Positions 43,563-54,505 of a stretch of DNA of 64,000 nucleotides are shown in pieces. Positions within the stretch are counted from its first letter, which is position 1. Each line of letters opens with the position of its first letter. The DNA comes from Ulva prolifera (lineage: Eukaryota > Chlorophyta > Ulvophyceae > Ulvales > Ulvaceae): positions 5,213,315 to 5,277,314 of the forward strand of contig CM041199.1 in NCBI GenBank assembly GCA_023078555.1, written 5' to 3'. The notes under the pieces are model-generated. The model saw only the letters and a list, made by a program, of their open reading frames with translations, had not been told where the DNA came from and did not search any database. The translations under genes and the position numbers were made by a program.

Positions 43563-44847
43563 GGCGTGCATTGCTGCAACAGCTTTGGTGCCACGGCGGC
43601 GCATACGTAGGTTGCACTTCAGCGCGCACTGTCAGACCTGGAAATGTCTAGCATTTACATGGCGAAATTTGTATAGCCACGCGCCCGGCAGTGCCGTGTG
43701 CCTGGGGCGCCTGTGCGAGCTGCCAGCACATAGCTTCGTACCCTGGCATCAGGGCTTAGGTGCCAAATCTTAAAGTCGTGTTTGATGGACGACCTCAACA
43801 CTTGGGCGCAGAGGGCCAGGAGCTGATGTGCTAGGACTGCATCCGAGAGTGGTGACTCAGGTGCACATGACAGCGGCTCTGGAGGGCAGGCATCGCGGGC
43901 AGCGCTTCAGTGTGCAACATGACGTCTATGCGTGCATGAACATGTGTACCGGGCACCAGCTGTTCTTCCTGGAGGGTCGGGGAAATGTTGCAAGGGGCAC
44001 CCATCCGCATATAGCAGCTACACTGCGATATTCATGCTGTGCAGCCGGACAGTCATTGCAATGCTTTGCGTCGCAGAGCAGTCGTAACTGCAGGTCTTAC
44101 TTTCTCGCTCTTGATGCGCATGATCGTGTGCATTCATGTCTCCGACACATTCCAAGCTGTCGTGGGTGTTCTGCAGTAGATGGCTGTGGCATGTACCGTT
44201 GTGCCCACAGTGGCTTTTGTGTCCATTACCGTATACGAGAATCAAAGTACCGATTGGCTCACTTAGACGGTATAACACCTGTCACAAGACGTGTGAAGCT
44301 TTCTTGTAGTTGAGAACTAGTGTCACTAGTGTCACTAGTGTCATGATCTGAAGTGCGGTGCAGGGAGGCTAACCAGCCTTAAACGTCATGGCTTGCGAGG
44401 GCTGTGGAGCTGTCGATGTCAACAATTTGTTTGACTGCTGTATCGAAGCGTCTCCTGTGTCTGGCGCCGAGTTTACGTGCAGCGTGTCTCTCAAGGCCCG
44501 GTCCACGTTGGCATCGTCGTGTGGTTGCAGGGGTACAAGCATGAACAGTTGTTGATCTTGGTTGTGCAAAGGACCATCGATGATTCAGGTTGAATATCTG
44601 CACCACACGTAGACAAAAAGCTACAGAGAAAGGTTTGTCCGCATGTGCGTGCGAAAAAGTCGTAGCTCGGATATTGCGTTGCAATTGAGCACCTTGTCCG
44701 TAGGGAAAGGCAGCAGTGCAGTGGCCCCGCATGATTCAACGCTATGCTCTGTTGACAACGCAAGAACATCATAGGGCACGTGCGGCGACCTGTAAGACCG
44801 GTCCAGTCTGTATCTCGCGTCGCGCAAATTGAGACTCGCTGGTCGAG
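43563..44847. other. Intergenic; duplicated 5' flank of LRR pair 2
   Basis: Nothing recognisable from 43600 to 44360. A short ACTAGTGTC repeat (about three copies) lies at 44317-44343. From about 44366 on, the sequence resembles 49620-50259 upstream of the second copy (for example the GAAGCGTCTCCTGT / GAAGCGCCTCCTGT segment), so this is part of the tandem duplication and may include promoter sequence. A short minus-strand frame (44379-44569) is partly conserved between the two. Confidence 0.5.
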
Positions 44848-47800
44848 ATGTTTCACGCCGAGGCAGTTTGCAATTCTGCCTCAACAGTTCTTCAGATTGC
44901 CGTTGACGGTATCTGGTTGGTGCACCGCAACGGAGAAAGAAGCCATTGCGGGCCAAGCTGTATCTCCCGGAGCCAGCTACTGCAGGGCATCCACAATAAT
45001 TCCGAAGCTGGCGAAGAAGCACATGTGCCGCTGAGTGAGGACAGTTTGTTACAATGGATATCCCAGGTATCACATTTTGATGACGGCTTTGTCGCCGTTC
45101 AGTTCTTTCCGCAAAGCAAGTGGTGCTTCACCTGTTGCAATCTCGAACGCCGGATCAGTTTTAGTGGCATCATGCAGGTCGCCAATCATACCTCAGCTGG
45201 AGACACGGGCAACGAGACTTCGGGGAATACGTTGCAAAATGCTGCATCGATGTGCACACTCCTCATGGTCAGCCCCTGACTACAAACACACACAGCCATG
45301 TTGTGTTCCTGAGGCCAGGGACATACCACTGCGCTGCACAGGCAGCTTCACGAGCTGTTTGGCTGTCACCGGTGCTTGATCGACTCGCTGGACTGCAGGC
45401 TGCTGATGTGTTGATCGATGAGGCAGGCACCGCAACCGCTGCAGAGAGGCTGGCAGAGCTGTTGCAGGCACAGGACGCTGACCAAGACAGCACCAGGAAG
45501 GTGCAACACCGCACTGAGCACGTCTGTACCTTCAGTCTGCACTCCCATCCTCCTCTCATGCATTATGCATGCAGTCGTATCAGAGCATCATGCCACGTCA
45601 TCCTGGCATTACGGGCTGCATTGCACTGGTACACGCAACCCTTTTCTTGACACCCCCGCATGTACAGGCGATACAAGCTCTCCCAGAACACCTCCTGCTC
45701 GCCACCCTCGCGCGTGTGCCATTGCCGCACTGCCTCCGCCACCTCCCCCTCCCCTTCCACCAGCCCGCCCTCCGTGCCCACCATCCCTCGACTGACTCCC
45801 ATCGCTCCCTCCGCCTCTCCCACATCCCGCCCTCCCTCATGCGCCCCGTGATGCGTGCTGCGGCCTCGCTGCATGGCCTCCGCGCCGTGTGCCTCGCCGG
45901 CATGACGCTCTCCGGCACCGCGACCCCTCTGGCCGCAATATTGCAGGGCCTCACCGGCGTCACCGCCCTTGACCTCAGCAACACGAGCCCCTCACCGGCG
46001 GCATGGGCGGCACTCACGGCCGCGCTGCCCACGCTACGGCAGCTGGAGAGCCTCGACATCAGCTGCAACCGCCTGTGGCTGCTATCGTTGCGCGGCCTCG
46101 TGCGTGGCATCGCGCAGTGCACCACGCTGCGCGCGCTGCGCATGCTGCGCACGGTCAGCATCCATCGCCCGGCGTTCGGCGGTGGCGCGGTGCTCGCGCG
46201 GTGCCTGCCGGCTCTGCCGCGCCTGACTGAGCTCCGCTTCGGCTCCATCTTTGGCATGCAGTCGGGGGTGGACGCCCACGGCATCAGCAACGGCCTGCTG
46301 AGCATGCTGCATGCCCTGCACGCTGCAAGGGACCTGCGCAACCTAGCACTAGAGTATCTGAACATCCAGGTGCGGGCCATGCATGCTGCGTGTGACCTGC
46401 AATGAGTGCAGCTGCGGACTGTAGACGAGCATAAAGCATGCATCTCATCAACAACACGGCCCATACTGCTGGCTGCGTTGCTCCCTCAGGCCGGGGTGGG
46501 CAGTGTGCTGTGGGTTACAAGGACAAAGCAAGTGAGGCAGGTAGCACCGCGAGCAAAAACCAGAGGAACCGTGGGCAGTGTGCGTGTGTAGCGCATGCAA
46601 GAGCAGCAGACCATTGTGGCCACATGTGGCAGACTCGGCGCTGCGCCCCATGCAGGTGCTACACAGGAGAGTCCTGTAGTGTCAGGTTTGCGGCCTCTCA
46701 CTTCTATGTGATGTTCATGCAGGTGCAGTTTCCGCGCTCTGATGCAATCGCTCGAGCTCTGGGGCGGCTGACGCAACTGTCTCAACTGAGCATGTGCCTG
46801 CCGATGATCCGGGGTCAACATGAGGAGCCCAGTGCTGCCCCCTCAGAGCAGAGCGTGAGGCAGGATTATGGGATTTGGGGCGCCGAGCTCGGGGGCCTGA
46901 CGAGCCTGGCCGCACTTCACTTGAACATCTGGGAGTGGGGGTGGGTCACGGCCCTCAACCTGCTGCACGAGACGCTGCACACCGTCAGCGCGCTGACAGC
47001 GCTCGAGCAGCTGACGCTCGATGTTTGCGAGATCGAAGATCTGCCGGCACTGGCGAAAGACGCGCTGGCCAGCCTGCCCCGCCTGACGAAGCTGCGCGTC
47101 CTCTGCGGGATGGACGAAGCCTGTGTGGAAATGGTGGACGCGGCCTCGGCAGCGGCGCTTGCGCGGGTGGCGGTGTGCGAGCTGCCGCAGCTGCGGGAGC
47201 TGCACCTGCCCGTCACAGCCGCACCAGGCGGTGGGGAGGAGCTCGTCGCGTCGCTGCTGGGCGCGACGCACCTGCAGCAGCTCACTCTCGATCTGTATGT
47301 GTCCACCGCGCACTTTCTTGATGGCTCAGGCGACTTCCTGGACGATCCGGACCTGCCTGAGCCATCTGACTTCCTGGCTCAGTACACCCCGTTGTTCCCC
47401 CATCTGTGCACGGTCAATGCGTTTTGCTGGAGGGATTGTCGCTGGATGCAACCTCTGGTGGCGCAAGCGAGCCAGCTCACCCGGCTGCATGCCTTGCGCC
47501 TGACCTGTGAAAGACCGTTGGAGTACTATGGGACTGTGAACGCCATCTTGCAAGCTTTGGTGTGCTTGAGCAGCTTACGAGAGCTGTCGCTGTGTGGCTT
47601 TGCGATACCGTATCATGCTGGGGCGGAGGCATTGCAGCGCTTGACACAGCTCACTGCCCTCGACATCACGGGCCAGACCCTGGCGAATGTCGGGGAGGAC
47701 CCAAGGCTGGCCCTGCCGCGCTCGCTGGAGAAGCTGACAGTGCGAAACTACCTCGCAGAGCATGCTCAGCAGGCTGATGCGCATGTGAGCGCGTTAGCTC

Positions 47801-48000
47801 CACTGCACCTGAAGATGATGCTCGTACATCCCAACTCTGAGGATGACGGTGGCCACTCGCTGCGGATGCTGGTGCAGCAGCTGCCGCGACTGGAGTCGAC
47901 AAAGCATGGGTGCTCCGGCGACGGAGAGGGCGTGGCTAGCACAGCTGACCTGGAGGCAGAGCATCAACTATCCATAAGCATGATGGCTGTTGAACTCTAG
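44848..48000 (+). CDS. SKP1/BTB-like + F-box-like + LRR protein, second family copy A
   Basis: Exons 44848-45066, probably 45103-45267, 45399-45500, 45668-46369 and 46723-48000 (TAG), phase 0 throughout; about 820 residues. The ATG at 44848 aligns with that of the tandem copy at 50260. Exon 1 suggests a SKP1/BTB-like start (STVLQIAVDGIWLVHRNG, then AHVPLSEDSLLQWIS). Exon 3 begins AADVLIDEAGTATAAERLAE, the late helix. Exon 4 begins AIQALPEHLLLATLARVPL, F-box-like, then LRRs (VTALDLSNTS, LESLDISCNRL). Exon 5 continues LRRs (LGRLTQLSQLSMCLP, LRELHLPVT, LTALDITGQT). Exon 2 is the weak point: its 36-nt upstream intron is unusually short, and its frame disagrees with the other copy. The LRR body is intact. 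The role is inferred from architecture only. Confidence 0.7.
46512..46555 (+). repeat. Dispersed short repeat (GTTACAAGGACAAAGC)
   Basis: GGTTACAAGGACAAAGCAAG, then TGAGGCAGGTAGCACCGCG, inside intron 4 of the LRR gene. A close copy is at 48252-48292 (GTTACAAGGATAAAGCGAAC...GGCAGGTAGCACCGCG) and an inverted one at about 62190-62236 (rc of CATCCTGCCTTGCTTGCTTT...GTAACACATA). Confidence 0.7.
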
Positions 48001-48056
48001 TAATACACGCCCCGCCGCCTCCATCTTGCATCTGGACCTGTGCAACCATGACCATG

Positions 48057-48118
48057 ATGCCGGCATGCTTTTTACAAAAGAGTGAACGGGAGAAAACAAA
48101 CACTGAATGCCGGCATGC
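48057..48118 (-). mobile_element. 38-bp retroelement tail with 12-bp target duplication
   Basis: Perfect direct repeats ATGCCGGCATGC at 48057-48068 and 48107-48118 flank a 38-bp insert (48069-48106). Its minus strand reads TCAGTGTTTGTTTTCTCCCG, then TTCACTCTTTTGTAAA and a few A. Confidence 0.8.
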
Positions 48119-48897
48119 ATGTTTTGCCGCTTCCATGCCTGCAGAAAAAAGACTGCAGGCACATAGAGTGTACAGAATGCGCGTACATGTCCCTGAGTGT
48201 GGTGCACAAAATTGACAGGTAATTAACCCGTGGTGGGGGGTGCGGCTGTGTGTGTTACAAGGATAAAGCGAACGAGGCAGGTAGCACCGCGGCAAACACA
48301 CGGCTTGGCGTGTGGCGTGCTGGCCTGGGTGCCTGTGCATGCAGGGCCGGGCGTGCTAGCGTTTGGTGGCGGAGCTACCGGCTTCATGATGTAAGCCCGC
48401 CAACTCAATAATTACATGATTATGACTACAATGATTACATGCCTTAGTTTCGTCTGAAAGGGTATGAAGCCAAATGTGCTGGCAGAGCTCACGCTGCTCA
48501 CCTGCGCCACATGATGTAAGCCCGCCAACTCAGGAGCGCCATGCCGCGCGACGTCGACACGCTGGCCTGAACCCAATCGCCAGCATCGGCATGCAGCCAC
48601 CGCTTGTGCATGGCCATGCCCTAGGCCGGCTCATCTGGCGTGGTGCACCATCCTCTCATTCATGGCCGTTTGTATCATGGTTGGTAGCCTGAGGCGATGA
48701 AAACTGTGAAATGGCGTTCAGAGACAGTATACAGGTCCGATATGTCAGGAATGTGTACATATGGCATGGAGAGGCAAAGCGATGTCTCCAAGATCAAGGC
48801 ATTGTCACTTTCCGAGAAGATCGATCTGAGGTAGAGGTAGTTATTGTGCCAATTGCTGGGCTTAAGGTACACATGGCATGGGCATTCAGCATGCGCA

Positions 48898-48943
48898 GTC
48901 TTACAAAAGAGTGAACGGGAGAAAACAAACACTGAAACCGAAT
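48898..48943 (-). mobile_element. Retroelement tail copy, target duplication not found
   Basis: About 43 bp whose minus strand reads ATTCGGTTTCAGTGTTTGTT, then TTCTCCCGTTCACTCTTTTG, TAAG. It matches the longer copy at 49839-49888 to the same 5' extent (ATTCGG). No flanking direct repeat was seen, so the insert may extend further 3' on the plus strand. Confidence 0.65.
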
Positions 48944-49572
48944 CTCATCCGTATCAACAGCAACATACACTCACACACACACGAACACTACAACCGCACT
49001 CACAACTCAGTCCGGCAGGATCGCGTCCTCCAGGCTACACACGTGCTCCCGGATGATAACATCCTGTGCCCTGGGTAGACGTGGCTGCACCTAGACCTCT
49101 TCTCGATGCGCATGCTTGTATGCTTTCATTTACCCGTCCGCTTCCAAGGTGTGTACATGTGTCCTTCGTGAGGTGGCCTTGCCTGATACAGCTGGGACCA
49201 GAACGGCTTGCGCCAAAACTGCACCGGCAAACAGTGCTCACCGGCGGATGAAGACGTTTCAAAGCACTGTTGTAGGCGAATTGCGCACTGCGACAGCCTG
49301 AACACAGAACCAGTGCTCTACAGGGCCCTTTTTTCCTGCAGGGATTCCCGCTGGACTTTTTCAAATTCTAGCTAGCGGTACTGCACCGCTGAGAGACAGC
49401 GTCGAATTCAAGCAGGACGCGCGCTTCAAGCGAGCGCTCGCTTTCTCTAGAGACTGTTGGCTTAAGCTTTGACGGCTCATTTTCAGCGGCGAAAACCGCT
49501 GCTGTTTCAGAAAAATCGTCTGTTTCAGCGGGAAAACCGCCGGGTTGTAGAGCACTGCCAGCAGTGCACACA

Positions 49573-49613
49573 ACTCTGCAGAACTATTTACAAAAGAGTA
49601 CTCTGCAGAACTA
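49573..49613 (-). mobile_element. 13-bp retroelement tail with 14-bp target duplication
   Basis: Perfect direct repeats ACTCTGCAGAACTA at 49573-49586 and 49600-49613 flank only 13 bp, TTTACAAAAGAGT (49587-49599). That is exactly the shared terminal bases of the other copies, the shortest insert of the set. Confidence 0.75.
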
Positions 49614-49823
49614 GTTCTAGTACTCTGTTCATGGACACCCTGGCCTGCCAGCTGGCAGGGCTCTGAAGTTGACCTAGGGCTTTGAAGTTGACATCACTGC
49701 ACGTAGCTACTAGAGGTAGTACTAGAAAATCGAAGCGCCTCCTGTATCCGGTGCCCGCTGAACGTGCAGTGTGGTTCGTCAAGTTTTGAGATATCTCGAG
49801 GTACGATCATTCGGCCATGTTCG

Positions 49824-49903
49824 TTGTGTTCCAGGTCGCAATACAAAAGAGTGAACGGGAAAAAACAAACACTGAAACCGAATGTTTGCTGTGTTTCAGG
49901 TTG
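49824..49903 (-). mobile_element. About 50-bp retroelement tail, imperfect target duplication
   Basis: Imperfect 15-bp direct repeats (TTGTGTTCCAGGTCG at 49824-49838 and CTGTGTTTCAGGTTG at 49889-49903, 12 of 15 matching) flank the insert. The paralogous sequence upstream of the first LRR copy (about 44550-44600) lacks the insert, giving an empty-site comparison. Confidence 0.65.
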
Positions 49904-50259
49904 ATATGTGCATCTCGTGGCAACCGGTACCGGCACAAACATGACCGACATCAGACCTTGGTGGATCACAGGAGCCTCGAATATTGTGGCCGAGTCAGTA
50001 CGCCGTATGGAGGTGAACATCCTAAGGGACCGCCTCCGTGTGCCCGCATGCCAATGGGACGTGTTTCAGATGCTGCGTTGCATGCGGAATTGATCGCCTT
50101 AAGGGTATACGTACGGAAAGGCAGCAGCGTTGTAGCGCGACATCGTGCGTCATTGGGCAGGACATACACCACAATATCTTGCGGACTACGGATATTGGAA
50201 GCCTAGAAGCCCAGTTTACATCACGTTCCCCGTCGAGCACCTGAGCCTTGCTAGTCTCG

Positions 50260-53200
50260 ATGTACCAGGCCAACGCAGCTTGCAATCCTCCGTCAACGGT
50301 GCTTCGAGTTTCCGTTGACGAAATTGTGCTGTGTCACCGCAATGGAGATACAAGCCATTGCGGACCTAGCTGTATCTCTCGGAGCCAGCTACTGCAGCAC
50401 ATCCACAGCAATTGCAAAGCTGGCGAGGAAGCGCAGGTCCCGCTGAGCGAAGACTCATTTATCAAATGGATGTCCCAGGTAAACCTACTTGGACGCGGCT
50501 GTTTTGTTGTTGAATTAATTTTAATTGTCTCCGCGCAGCAAGTGGTGCTTTGCCTGGTCCTGTGCCATTCTCGAAGACGCAGGCTCAGCTTCAACAGCAG
50601 CATGCAGGTCACGAAGCATGCGTCAACTGGAGGCATCGATCTCGACGTCTTTGAGAGTCGGGAGAACGATGCGGCGTCCATGTGCACACTCCTCACGGTG
50701 AGCATCTAGGCCTGCTGTAAACACCGACACAGCCACATTGTTTCTTAAGATAAATTTAGGGCCATTGGGATGACTGCGCTGCACAGACCGATGCATGAGA
50801 TAGAGCTTGTCACCCGGGGCTTGATCGTCTCTGTGGATCACAGGCTACTGATGTGTTGATTGATGAGGAAGGCATGGCAGGCACAGCAGAGCGGCTCGCG
50901 GAGATGCTGCAGGCACCAGGCGCAACCGAAAGCAGCACCAGGGAGGTGCAGCACCCATGATGAACACCTCTGTGCCTTCTGCAACCACCATCCTCCGCTC
51001 ATGCTTCACGTGTACTCTCGTATCGGACAAGCATGCAATGTACGCTAGGGTGTGCGCCAGACTGCTATTCAGATCATGATGTGATGCACACGCGTACGAT
51101 GCTGGTGCACATGGCCATACCTGCAGGCGGTACAAGCTCTCCCAGAACACCTCCTGCTCGCCACTCTCGCACGTGTGCCCCTGCCGCACTGCTTCCTCCA
51201 CCTCCCCCGCCCCTTCCACCTGCCCGCCGTCCCCGCCCACCACCCCGCAACCGACTCCCACCGCTCCCTCCGTCTCTAGATCTCCCGCGTCCCCCCCTCC
51301 ATCATGCTCCCTGTGCTGCGTGCTGCGGGCTCGCTGCAGGGCCTCCGCGCCGTGTGCCTCGCCGGCATGACGCTCCCGCGCGCCGCGACCCCTCTGGCCG
51401 CACTTCTCCGTGACCTCCCAGGCATCACCGCCCTCGACCTCCGCGATACAGGCCTCTCATCGGCGGCCGTGGCGGCCCTCACGGCCGCGCTGCCCACGCT
51501 GCGGCAGCTGGAGAGCATCGACATCAGCGACAACCGCGTGCGGCTGCTGGCACTGCGCGGCCTCGTGCGCGGCATTGCCCAATGCACCACGCTGCGGGTG
51601 CTGCGCATGCTGCGCACGGTCAGCATCGATCGCCCGGCGTTCGGCGGCGGCGCGGTGCTCGCGCGGTGCCTGCCGGCTCTGCTGCGCCTGAGTGAGCTCC
51701 GCTTCGGCACCATCGGCCAGATCCCGGACACGATGGACGCGCGCGGCTTCAGCGACGGCCTGCTGAGCTTGCTGCAGGCCATGCATGCTGTGCGTGACCT
51801 GCACTGCCTTGAACTGGAGTATCTCAACGCTCAGGTGTGGGCCATGTGGGTTCTTAAGTTTGTGCTGTACATCTGCTGGCAACATGCATGCAGGTGCACA
51901 ACATGCATGCCGGTTTTGCCAATGCTCGCTGCACTGAATGCAATCTATAATGTGTACTCCATAATGTATAACTATACCGCGCTCTGGCGTGGGCGGGGCG
52001 TCCGTCAGTCCGCAACGTTGTGTCATTTTCTGTGTACACACGTGTTCGACATGTGCGGTATCACTGCCCGTTTGCGATAGACGACACGTGCGCAGTGTGA
52101 TCCGGCTGCTCGTTGCGGCAGCCTTACACACCTTCCGATGTGGTGCTTCTTCGTGAGAGAACTCGGTTCAAGCGTGCGATCGACGTCGAGCCACTCTCTT
52201 GTAACGTGCACGCAGGTGTCTGCCCCTCTCTCTGCCGCAGTTGCTCAAGCTCTCGGACGGCTGACACAGGTGTCACACCTCAGCATGTGTGTTCCGCTAA
52301 TACAACAGGATGTGGACGACGCGCCGGAGGGAGCGATTCAGAACGATGGGATCTGGGGCGCAGCACTGGGGGGCTTGACAGGCCTCTCATCTCTTCACTT
52401 GAACGTGCGGCGGTGGGGGCGGTTCGAGGGGCACCAGCTGCTGCTCGAAACTGTGCAGTCCCTCAGTGCACTGACGCGACTTGAGCAGCTGACGCTTGAC
52501 GTCTGCGGGCGGCACCGCCTGCTGGAGCTGCATGGCGTGTTGGCGCACCTGACGCGCCTGACGAAGCTGCACGTCTACAGCAGGCCGCATAGGCCCTACC
52601 TAGGCGCCGTCCACGTAGATGCGGTGTTGGCGCTTGCACAGGCTGCAGTCAGCGAGTTGCCGCAGCTGCGGGAGCTGCACCTGCCGGTCACGGCGATTCC
52701 GCGGGGTGACGATGCGCTCGTTTCGGCGCTGCTGGGCGCGACGCACCTTCGGCAGCTTACCCTGGATCTGTTCGCCTCCAGCGCGCACATCCTCGATCCC
52801 TTGATCGATGTCATCCCGGACGACTGGGCTGTGGATGATGTCCCTGAGGTTGCTGATTGCCTGGGTGAGTACAAGCCGCTGTTCCCGCACCTCTGCACCG
52901 TGAACGTGTTTGCTAAGAGCTCCTTCTGGTGGCTGTACCCGCTGGCGACTCGTGTTGACCACCTTTGCCAGCTGCACGCCTTACGCCTGCAGAGCTCAGA
53001 AGAGGACTTCGTCGATCCCGCTGTGAGACAAATCTTACAAGCTCCGGAGTGCTGGAGCGGCCTGCGAGAGCTGTTGGTGGGTGACTGTATGTCCCTACCT
53101 TGTCCACTTTCAAGTTGTCGCCATCCTGTAGAAATGTTGCAGAGCCTGACACGGCTCACCTCCCTTCACATCCCAGGGGTGTGGCTCACGCATGTGCGGG

Positions 53201-53415
53201 CTGCGGAGGGGGTGGCCCTGCCGCCCTCTTTAGAAAAGCTGGCGCTGGTAGACTTTGAGGCAGACCATGTTGATGCCTACGTCAGTGCACTAGCTCGTCT
53301 CTTCCTGAAGACGCTGGTCGTTTTCACGGACTGTTCGATTGCCCCCTCGCTCAAGACGCTGCTCCAGGAGCTACCGCACTTGCGTGACGTGGCTGTGCGG
53401 AACAAAAACATGTAG
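50260..53415 (+). pseudogene. Second family copy B of the SKP1/BTB-like + F-box-like + LRR gene, with in-frame TAG
   Basis: Tandem duplicate of the gene at 44848-48000. Exons 50260-50478, 50539-50697, 50844-50945, 51127-51834 and 52216-53415 (TAG), all phase 0. Exon 1 is intact (STVLRVSVDEIVLCHRNG), exon 3 begins ATDVLIDEEG, and exon 4 begins AVQALPEHLLLATLARVPL. In exon 4 the codon at 51277-51279 is TAG, where the sister copy reads serine in RSLRLSHIPPS; six extra bases follow. The frame is otherwise continuous on both sides, and LRRs run intact to the end (ITALDLRDTG, LESIDISDNRV, LRELHLPVT). It is either a very young pseudogene, a gene producing a short SKP1/F-box-like piece, or one restarted at ATG 51304. 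Other genes here use TAG as a normal stop, so reassignment is unlikely. Confidence 0.7.
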
Positions 53416-54505
53416 TGTACCAACACGACACGGTGAAAGAGGTTGCGATGCTGTCACTGCTGCCATGGAGGCAGGGGGTGGACTATCCAGGGAGTATCTG
53501 GTCCGATGTAGCCTAGTACAAGCATGCTATGTGTATAACACTGTAGCTGTGTATAACACTGTAGCTTCATGTCCCGGCCGCGCCTGTTTCTCTGCGGCCC
53601 TTCATCCGAGCATTCAAGCGATTGCCGCCGGCATGCATGTTGTTCATGCCAGACAGCTTCTCCATGCCCGCGAGGCTGCCACTGACAAATGGTCAACAGG
53701 CCAAGTACAAACAAGCCATCCAAGCCCACTGCAATCGGCAATGCAGCACCGCGGGCATGCACCGTTGAACATCAGGATTTTACATGCCCATGGCCTGGCG
53801 GATTTTCACCGTGGTGCCTTCCTCAACTCATGGCCTAGTTGTTGATCCTGTGGCTGTGTGGTTGCCCTGGCGTTCACTGGAAGCATGCTTATGAGCATGG
53901 CCACGACTGAACGCTGTGTTGTGTCGGCCTGGAATGCCACAGCAACTGCTACCGGCAGCATCAAGGGCTCCTGTTTGCATGCGAATAATCGGTGCTCACG
54001 TGAGGTGATGGTGTGGGTATCGTGCAGGAATGGTGCTGAACATTGTGTGGAACCACTTCAGGGCTGCAGGGGTGTTACATTGCAATCTGCAGCGGGAGTC
54101 TGCGATGCAGGTGTGCACAGATTCTGCAATGCAGGCGCCTGGTTACATGCATGGTGAGGCGATGCAGGTGTGCAGGCGCCCGGTCATCGCGCAAAGCATG
54201 TGCCATGGTGTCACTCCGGACGCCCTGTGTCAGTCCAGTGATAGGACCGCTGACCCACTGGACTGCCATACGCCCGCAGATCGCTGCATCACTCACACAA
54301 CTAAGCGCACACCTGAATCCGCTAGTGCTTCCCTGCCTACGGCCGCCGCTGCCAGTTCACGGACTGACCGACTGCGAAGCATTTCAAAACTGAACAGGAA
54401 GTTGCAGTACAGAATTGCTACTCTATACACATTGAACAGCTTCAAGGTGGGAGTTTTCCAGCATGTTCCCCTAATGATGCCTCGTCGACTCCCGATGTAC
54501 CTCTG
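53416..54505. other. Intergenic, no gene seen
   Basis: Between converging LRR and cyclophilin genes. Contains an 18-bp unit repeated twice (GTGTATAACACTGTAGCT, about 53530-53565). Plus-strand open frames extending to 55010 are shadows. Confidence 0.5.

Larger units (their letters stand above)
48001..50259. other. Intergenic between the two LRR copies; insertion-rich
   Basis: No gene seen. It holds four of the five retroelement-tail insertions (48057-48118, about 48898-48943, 49573-49613 and 49824-49903), one GTTACAAGG repeat (48252-48292) and, from about 49620, the duplicated 5' flank of the second LRR copy. Confidence 0.6.

Noticed and set aside
51277-51279. TAG reassigned to an amino acid, as in some ulvophyte algae
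   Set aside because: Other well-supported genes here end in TAG at the expected place (nuclease 23429, gene at 32211, LRR at 48000), and no other conserved frame contains an internal TAG.
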